A program made the translations under genes and the position numbers. The notes beneath the pieces are model-generated. The model ran no database searches, was not told the origin of the DNA, and was given only the letters and a program-made list of their open reading frames with translations. Source: Amorphochlora amoebiformis (taxonomy: Eukaryota; Cercozoa; Chlorarachniophyceae). From it: a stretch of DNA of 64,000 nt. The stretch lies in NCBI GenBank assembly GCA_054601695.1, contig BAAHQB010000483.1, forward strand, positions 1 through 64,000, in the 5' to 3' direction. How positions within the stretch are numbered: the first letter of the stretch is position 1; each line of letters opens with the position of its first letter. This document shows, piece by piece, positions 41,137 through 64,000 of this stretch.

Positions 41137-42044
41137 GATTGGTAGTGAAGGCAGTTATGGAAATTCATTGTGATCCAGTTTTACACTTGAAGAGCCAGGA
41201 AGACGCCATGAATCGGGGCACCTATGAGGCATCATCGATCCGTTCTCGCCTTTCAAAAGCATTCGCCGACCACGATGTCGAAGTTCCAGATATCTCTTTT
41301 CCCAACATCATGTCTGAGAGCTTATTGTCGTACAAGAAGTACTCGGGATGGATCGAATCTGAGAAATGGTCGGCCAATTTCAAGTTCAAAAAGGAAATAT
41401 TCTTTAAGAACGGGGTTCAGGACACCGAACGCTGCAAAGAACTCATTGGCATCTTGGAAGACCTCTTGTTGAAATCCGAAATCAAGTTTGAGGAAATGTG
41501 GTGTGAACCGGGTTGTATACTATGCAGAGCTATCATATCTTCTCGGGAAATCACCAACATTCTGGATAAACGCCCGATTATTCTGGGAATGTTCCGCAAG
41601 CTGTTCGAGTCGGGAAAAATCAAGAGTGTTCCGACCTTGTCTGTTGCAAAAATCAACCAGTCGAAGAATTCAGGTTATCTTTCAGCCCGACGACTAAAAG
41701 TTCACGCTCAGGCTAGCTGGACAGCCACACTCCATATGATCGAAACGCTTCTCCGCCCAGCATCTCTTCCCTCCGGCCTTCACGTCAAAAAAATGGATTT
41801 TTTTCCCGTAATATGCCCTCATGCTTCTACAGAGATCTCCTCTCGCTTTATGGATAAACTCCATCTGATTGCTGGCCTTATACGAGTCTTCAAGCAGTTG
41901 TTTCCCGATGGACCGATATGGGCCCGAATTTTTGGCAAAGCGCTTGAGTTCTTGGGGCTGGACTATCACATTTCATCCATGGATGGCGATACCACTTGCA
42001 CCGGCTTCCCGGTTCCTCACACTAACCTTAACTCTTTACCCTGA
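41137..42044 (+). CDS. E1: largest single-exon segment of the unrecognised family
   Basis: After a TTCTCAG acceptor (41130-41136) the frame is open to TGA at 42042-42044. The first ATG in frame is 41157, giving 295 residues. It covers in one exon what gene B has in exons 4-6: WSANFKFKKEIFFKNGVQ, ERCKELIGILEDLLLKSEI, EPGCILCRAIIS, NILDKRPIILGMFRKLF, KIKSVPTLSVAKI, TLHMIETLLRPA and a final helix LHLIAGLIRVFKQLF. No signal peptide or membrane span is evident. It may be one gene with E2: gene B continues, after the homologous region and a phase-1 intron, into an exon beginning with Asp, exactly as E2 begins. If so the TGA here is bypassed by a donor I could not place. Function is unknown; the two conserved cysteines could be structural or metal-binding. 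Confidence 0.65.
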
Positions 42045-43034
42045 CCAGCTTCTTTCTTATTACTTTTTCCCCTCTAAACTTTGATTTGCATGAAACACAT
42101 TCCTTATGCTTGTCTTGAGGATGTTGGGATGCTATAACTTATGTCGACGCGGGTTTCGCCGACATAACTGTTTATTAATATCATTCAATGGGCTCGATGG
42201 GGTATAACCATATATATAATTATACATACACACACATGTATAAATATATATATATACATATATATATACATATATATAAATATATACATGGTTTCGGCTC
42301 GATGAGGTATAAGCCTATATACATATAAATATACATATATATATATATATATATACTTGTAGATATATGTAAATGTATATATTCACATGGTTTCGCGTAT
42401 CTGAAAAGGTTCTGATATCTCTATCTCTGAATACCTGAAATAGTTCTGAAATTTCTCTCTTCAGAGTATTCGCTCAACACGTGGGGAAATAAATCATTTA
42501 TCGCCCGGGGCGAATGTGTCGGGGTTGACGATACAGAGGACTCCAGGCCATCGTTCTGGTGACTCAAACTCTCTCTCTCTATGTATATATATGCATATAC
42601 ACATATGCTACACTCATATACATGAATATGTCATATATGTATATATATATTTACATATATATATATATATATCAATGTACATAAGGGTATACATATAATC
42701 TAAATCCATATTTATAGAAGTTAAAACTGAGGGTTGGACTTGTAACAGTTAGGTTAAGGGTACGGTTGTGGACAGGGTTAGGGTGCGAAATTGGATTATA
42801 GTTTGGTAAACGTTTTGATTTCGTTATGATGAGGATCAGGGCTAGGGTAACGTAGACCTGATTTATGTCGAGAAAATATTACATATGTTATACATATATA
42901 TTATTTGTATATATATACATTTTTTCATAAACATAATATATGCGAACGTAAATATTAATAAATACATACGTACATATCAGTTTTCTTTTTACGTATGCAC
43001 ATGAGTAAATGTATATGTTACATATATTTCACAT

Positions 43035-43113
<79 letters not shown>

Positions 43114-43176
43114 GTATATATAGATCTTCCATATCTAAAAAGCTAAGACTATGCATGTATTAAATAGAAAACACAT

Positions 43177-43221
<45 letters not shown>

Positions 43222-43285
43222 GTATACATAATATATATATGTATATATATATATATATATATAAATATATATATACTCTGTTCAG
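42045..43285. other. E1 3' flank: hairpin, reverse-orientation telomere-like repeats, TA
   Basis: TTATGTCG (42139-42146) pairs with CGACATAA (42160-42167), a perfect 8-bp stem with a 13-nt loop. 42720-42860 holds degenerate GGGTTAGGGT/GGCTAGGGTAAC units, opposite in orientation to the telomere. 43030-43105 and 43170-43275 are TA. No coding. Confidence 0.5.
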
Positions 43286-43446
43286 ATGAAAGTTCTGAGA
43301 AATCAATCTGGAATCAAAACGGACTCTCCGTTTCCAGTGTTTCTTTGTTTCCTAGCTTGCAAAAATATAACTCATCGGAGGTTCAACAGACTTCCAACAG
43401 GTTTACATATGTCTATACAGATATATATATATATATATATATACAG

Positions 43447-43478
<32 letters not shown>

Positions 43479-43507
43479 GCATATTTCTAACACACACACA
43501 TATAAAT

Positions 43508-43582
<75 letters not shown>

Positions 43583-44263
43583 TATGATGCTCAGCCTACT
43601 CTTTATTGTACAGTATTTACATATATACGTATAAAAGCATAACATATTTTAATATGTATATATATGTATATATATACACATATATATATACATATATAAA
43701 TTATGTACGAGCATATCCGTTTGCATATAACCTTACAGGAGGACATCATTTTGGAGCAAGAAGGAACGCAAGTCATCAAACAAGAAAGGCAAGGAAAAAA
43801 AGGTGATTTTGATTCATTCATACACTCAAAAAGTCTCTCATGTTGACATGCTTGTGAATAAATCGTACTCATCAGGTCAATAGCCATTGGTGTGGGTCCT
43901 TTCGCAAAGCAGGCCTCCCACACGGCATAGAAATATGTGAAGATGGCTTGTTTCAGGTTGCGTGTGACGTCATCCGTCCAATACTCGGAATCGGAGAATG
44001 CAGGGTAATGAAATCACTGACACACATACTCAGTGACTCGTCGATATGAGTTTGACCAGTTGCGAGTTAATCGTTGAGTGGTTTATGTATTCGATCAGGT
44101 AGCTGAAGATACCATCAAGAAAGCGTACATTGCAATTATGAAGCGTATGGGTTTCACGTCTGAGCTTATTACTAGTATGAAAGAGCATATGGTAAAATCA
44201 TGATTATGCCTGTTCAGACCCTTTTGTTCCTATGTATGTGCTGTACTCGTATGGATGCCCACT

Positions 44264-44323
<60 letters not shown>

Positions 44324-44391
44324 AAATATGCATGCAAATATATTTATATCTAAATAAAATAAGAAATATATTATATTTTTTTTTTTTATTC

Positions 44392-44422
<31 letters not shown>

Positions 44423-44487
44423 TATATATATGTATATTTCTGTATATATATATATATATATATATTTAAAAACATATGTATACATGT

Positions 44488-44528
<41 letters not shown>

Positions 44529-44630
44529 TGTGCGTGGTGTATCTATGTAGATATGAACTCTACTATAGAGATACTTCTTCACTATCATTAAGCGCTATGA
44601 CTTTATTTAAAGCACGTATGTGCATACCGG

Positions 44631-44678
<48 letters not shown>

Positions 44679-45409
44679 TATACACATATATATACATATA
44701 TATATATATTATTTATATACAGGTATACAATATATACAACATCACATAGTATAAATATGCATACATTATGTAATTGTATATATTTACCATATAGTTATAT
44801 TTCTAATATGTACATAATTTCCATCTGCACAAATCGTATGAGACAAAGATAAGGCACACGGCATTGTATATTGCCTCTTCTTCTAAAGGATAATACAGTT
44901 CCTGTTATGTTTCCAGCAATTTCCAACTATGCAAAGTTCACCCAGCTCTCATTCAGGTGTAGTAGTTAACGCACACATGTATCCCAACATTGACGAACAA
45001 ATTGACATGCAGAACAAGGTTCTCGAGGCGACCGAAAGCAGTCCGATGCCCACCCTCTTCACACCCAGACTGGTAATGTTATCCTCCCCTCAGCTTACCC
45101 CGTACGGTTAGGAAATATTTAGAGCTAGCGTTGTGCGCAGTCTCGTGGAATAAGTATTGCTTATATATCAGTCCCTCCAAAACCCATGTTGAAGCTTGTA
45201 CTTTCTCAGGAGCTCAACCACCCGTTGTCCCAATTGACGTGGAGGATGAAACCCAACCCCCCATTCCCCTGGCGCCCACAGGCGATGGTCCGTACCCGAG
45301 TATCAATTTGTCTTCAGAAAGGATACCAAATCCAACCTCGCATGGTGATTCATGTTCTGTTCGCAACGCATTTTATACTCTCACATATGGCTTTCAAACT
45401 CAACTGTAA
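43286..45409 (+). CDS. E2: six-exon 3' half of a family gene
   Basis: Exons in phase: 43286-43400, 43739-43802, 43876-44004, 44099-44191, 44917-45106 and 45210-45409 (TAA stop). The first enters in phase 1 with an Asp codon, as does gene B exon 7. The second is strongly basic ([19 protein letters not shown]) and could be a nuclear-localisation-like or linker stretch. The third has [18 protein letters not shown]; the fourth has [20 protein letters not shown], homologous to genes A and D. The last is Pro/Ser-rich and disordered. For the fifth exon a better-looking donor (GTAATG at 45073) breaks the phase to the sixth, whereas GTTAGG at 45107 keeps it, so this junction is uncertain. Probably one gene together with E1. 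Function is unknown. Confidence 0.5.
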
Positions 45410-45549
45410 TAAGTTTAATAAAGCAATATACTGTATTTGTATATATACACCTAATATTTGTATGTATACATGTATTCATATTATGCTTTAATGTTTACAT
45501 ATGTATACAAACAAACATTTGCATCCATTGAAAGTGGGGTTGTTCGTGT

Positions 45550-64000
<18,451 letters not shown>

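Noticed and set aside
42139-42167. Bacterial-type terminator
   Set aside because: The hairpin is real but there is no U-tract, and the genome is eukaryotic. Noted only as an inverted repeat.

Overview
This is the end of a linear eukaryotic chromosome. The first 1.6 kb is a (CCCTAA)n telomere, i.e. TTAGGG repeats running off the left end, and it grades into a CCCGACA variant. The rest is subtelomere dominated by (TA)n and related microsatellites, with short unique islands between them. Nearly every island that looks coding is bounded by an AG acceptor and a GTATGT/GTAAGT-like donor, so the genes are made of many small exons in very AT-rich introns. TAA, TAG and TGA all end plausible reading frames, so the standard code fits. 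TTAGGG telomeres, dense introns and an ankyrin-kinase gene fit a unicellular eukaryote, perhaps a holozoan-type protist. That placement is weak inference; the 28S rRNA fragment at 4.9-5.1 kb is the best material for settling it.

Layout. 1-1614 is telomere. 1.6-14.4 kb is microsatellite, minisatellite blocks, a truncated 28S rRNA 3' end on the minus strand, and two doubtful low-complexity reading frames at 7.9 and 9.0-9.6 kb. 14.4-16.9 kb is the 3' end of gene A. 18.2-25.9 kb is gene B, ten exons joining in phase. 27.2-30.8 kb is a minus-strand gene of tiny exons for a charged coiled-coil protein. 32.4-34.6 kb is gene C (partial), 35.4-37.9 kb gene D, and 41.1-45.4 kb a further locus (E1 and E2). 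45.5-64.0 kb is one very large gene (F-G) that runs off the right edge.

Genes B, E1 and F-G share a recognisable module: a W/F..NFK-type stretch, an xCxxC/F core, then a PT[IVL]SI[VI]R-type strand. D shares the core less clearly, and A and C resemble the C-terminal part of the same family. I do not recognise the family. In F-G this module is followed by an array of ankyrin-repeat exons, then a SAM-like exon and a tyrosine-kinase-like domain with HRD, DYG and APE motifs. The ankyrin exons are 96-102 nt, carry one repeat each, and are almost all bounded by phase-1 introns. Several exon-intron units are near-identical 269-bp tandem duplicates, and larger blocks are duplicated with decay. The locus looks like a fast-evolving modular receptor or signalling gene next to a telomere.

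Gene models were built by hand from splice sites and phase agreement. Exon edges can be wrong by a few bases, and transcripts are needed to confirm any of them.
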